Part shown: one piece after another, positions 5,298-5,949 of the stretch
How positions within the stretch are numbered: the stretch's first letter is position 1
Layout of the letters: each line of letters begins with the position of its first letter
NCBI GenBank assembly: GCA_030430875.1
Contig: JAUIKI010000100.1
Coordinates: 1-5,949 of the forward strand
Direction: 5' to 3'
Length of the DNA: 5,949 nt
DNA from: Gammaproteobacteria bacterium
Lineage (GTDB): Bacteria > Pseudomonadota > Gammaproteobacteria > Pseudomonadales > JAUIKI01
The notes under the pieces: generated by a model
Databases searched by the model: none
What the model was told of the DNA's origin: nothing
The model's input: only the letters and a program-made list of their open reading frames with translations
Translations under genes and position numbers: made by a program

Positions 5298-5939
5298 TTA
5301 CCACTCTTCCATTGATTGCCGTAATCTGGAAACCAATTCCTTCATATTTTTCAAATAGTTAGCTGTTTTTTCAGACGTAAAGCCTGGTGTCTGACTGGTT
5401 TCCATTTTAATCGCTATGCTGCCTAGCGTCGCTTGTTGAGAGGTTTGTTTTGAATGAGTGGGTGTTAAAATTTGCTGGTAATCTTGTAGCATAAGGGCAA
5501 GCCAGCTGGTTTTTGTTTGTGTCAAATGCTCGATTTCAACAATTTCTGCCGGGATAAAATCAGCATTTTTTTGCTGATCAATTTTTTCAGATCGTAAATC
5601 TTTACGCTCCTGCATTCCCGCAACAAATCGAACTCGACCAGAATTTATTAAGTTTCGTTCGATATCTTTAACAAACGTGATTGTTTTCAAATGTTCACTG
5701 GTTTTATTCGAAACTCGTCCTATAACTAAGAGCGGTTTCTTTCCATTCGTTTTAGTAAAATCTGAGAGCCAATTCGCTTCCAAAACTTGACCGATTAGTT
5801 CATCTGAAACCAGTTTTGAATCCGTATCATTCCAGTATCCACTTAAAGATTTTTCCTTATTCGGATCAATACGTTTGACAGCAAGTGAGTCACTAGTGCA
5901 AGAACTGAGTATTAAACTTAAAACGATTAATATTTTCAT
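5298..5939 (-). CDS. LpoB-like outer-membrane lipoprotein with atypical C-terminal half
   Basis: LpoB-family lipoproteins sit in the outer membrane and, in E. coli, activate the peptidoglycan synthase PBP1B. Residues 1-13 are a lipoprotein signal ending in the lipobox LSSC with Cys14 as the lipidated residue; Thr15 at +2 gives no inner-membrane retention signal. Residues 33-108 strongly resemble the LpoB-type family (PF13036): LSGYWNDTDSKLV, the GRVSNKTSEH strand-turn and INSGRVRFV. After about residue 125, however, the expected TGADF-type strand and closing sheet are not seen. Instead there is a polar stretch rich in Gln, Thr and Ser and a helical tail (190-213). The frame stays open to 213 aa, normal length for the family, and the other frames across the change hit stops quickly, so a simple frameshift is unlikely. 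ATG 5939 has AGGA 6 bases upstream (5949-5946). The 81-aa gene follows by 80 bases. Confidence 0.82.
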   Translation of the reverse strand: MKILIVLSLILSSCTSDSLAVKRIDPNKEKSLSGYWNDTDSKLVSDELIGQVLEANWLSDFTKTNGKKPLLVIGRVSNKTSEHLKTITFVKDIERNLINSGRVRFVAGMQERKDLRSEKIDQQKNADFIPAEIVEIEHLTQTKTSWLALMLQDYQQILTPTHSKQTSQQATLGSIAIKMETSQTPGFTSEKTANYLKNMKELVSRLRQSMEEW

Positions 5940-5949
5940 TTTATATCCT

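Noticed and set aside
5218..5304. A longer form of the 81-aa protein starting at ATG 5304
   Set aside because: It overlaps the lipoprotein gene, has no ribosome site, and would translate through the 15-bp palindrome; GAGG before ATG 5217 gives a better start.
1..5949. CRISPR array, tRNA, rRNA, insertion sequence or phage genes
   Set aside because: No regularly spaced repeats, cloverleaf-like structure, transposase or phage protein was found on either strand by reading.

Overview
The window reads like chromosome of an AT-leaning gammaproteobacterium. The FadJ-type fatty-acid oxidation protein, TonB, monothiol glutaredoxin, LOG protein and LpoB-like lipoprotein all point to a Gram-negative cell with an outer membrane. 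I cannot name the genus from the sequence alone.

Layout: (1) 1-1974, plus strand: the last 657 codons of a FadB/FadJ-type multifunctional beta-oxidation protein, open at the left edge. (2) 1975-2276: a spacer with a small double inverted repeat after the stop. (3) 2277-3068, plus: a TonB-family energy transducer, convergent with (4) 3083-3400, minus: grxD, a CGFS glutaredoxin. (5) 3401-3669: a divergent intergenic region with an AT-rich inverted repeat on the grxD side and a 15-19 codon hydrophobic mini-ORF on the other. (6) 3670-3966, plus: a 98-aa protein made of a Sec signal peptide followed exactly by a 74-residue ubiquitin. (7) 4065-4721, minus: a LOG-family nucleotide hydrolase, with a shared inverted repeat between it and the ubiquitin gene. 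(8) 4722-4971: a spacer carrying an elaborate nested palindrome. (9) 4972-5217, minus: an 81-aa conserved-looking protein of unknown function, preceded by a perfect 15-bp palindrome. (10) 5298-5939, minus: an LpoB-like outer-membrane lipoprotein whose C-terminal half does not resemble the family.

Most genes here are ordinary chromosomal genes: lipid oxidation, energised outer-membrane uptake, Fe-S/redox handling, nucleotide clean-up and cell-wall lipoprotein. They do not form one pathway. The clear outlier is the exported ubiquitin at 3670-3966. By my hand alignment it matches human ubiquitin without gaps at 43 of 74 positions. It lacks the C-terminal Gly-Gly needed for conjugation, has Arg in place of Lys48, and is routed out of the cytoplasm by a cleavable signal peptide. 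The known parallel is the secreted ubiquitin of Bacteroides fragilis. A bacterial, exported, non-conjugatable ubiquitin suggests acquisition from a eukaryote or a virus and a role at a host interface, but the role is inference.
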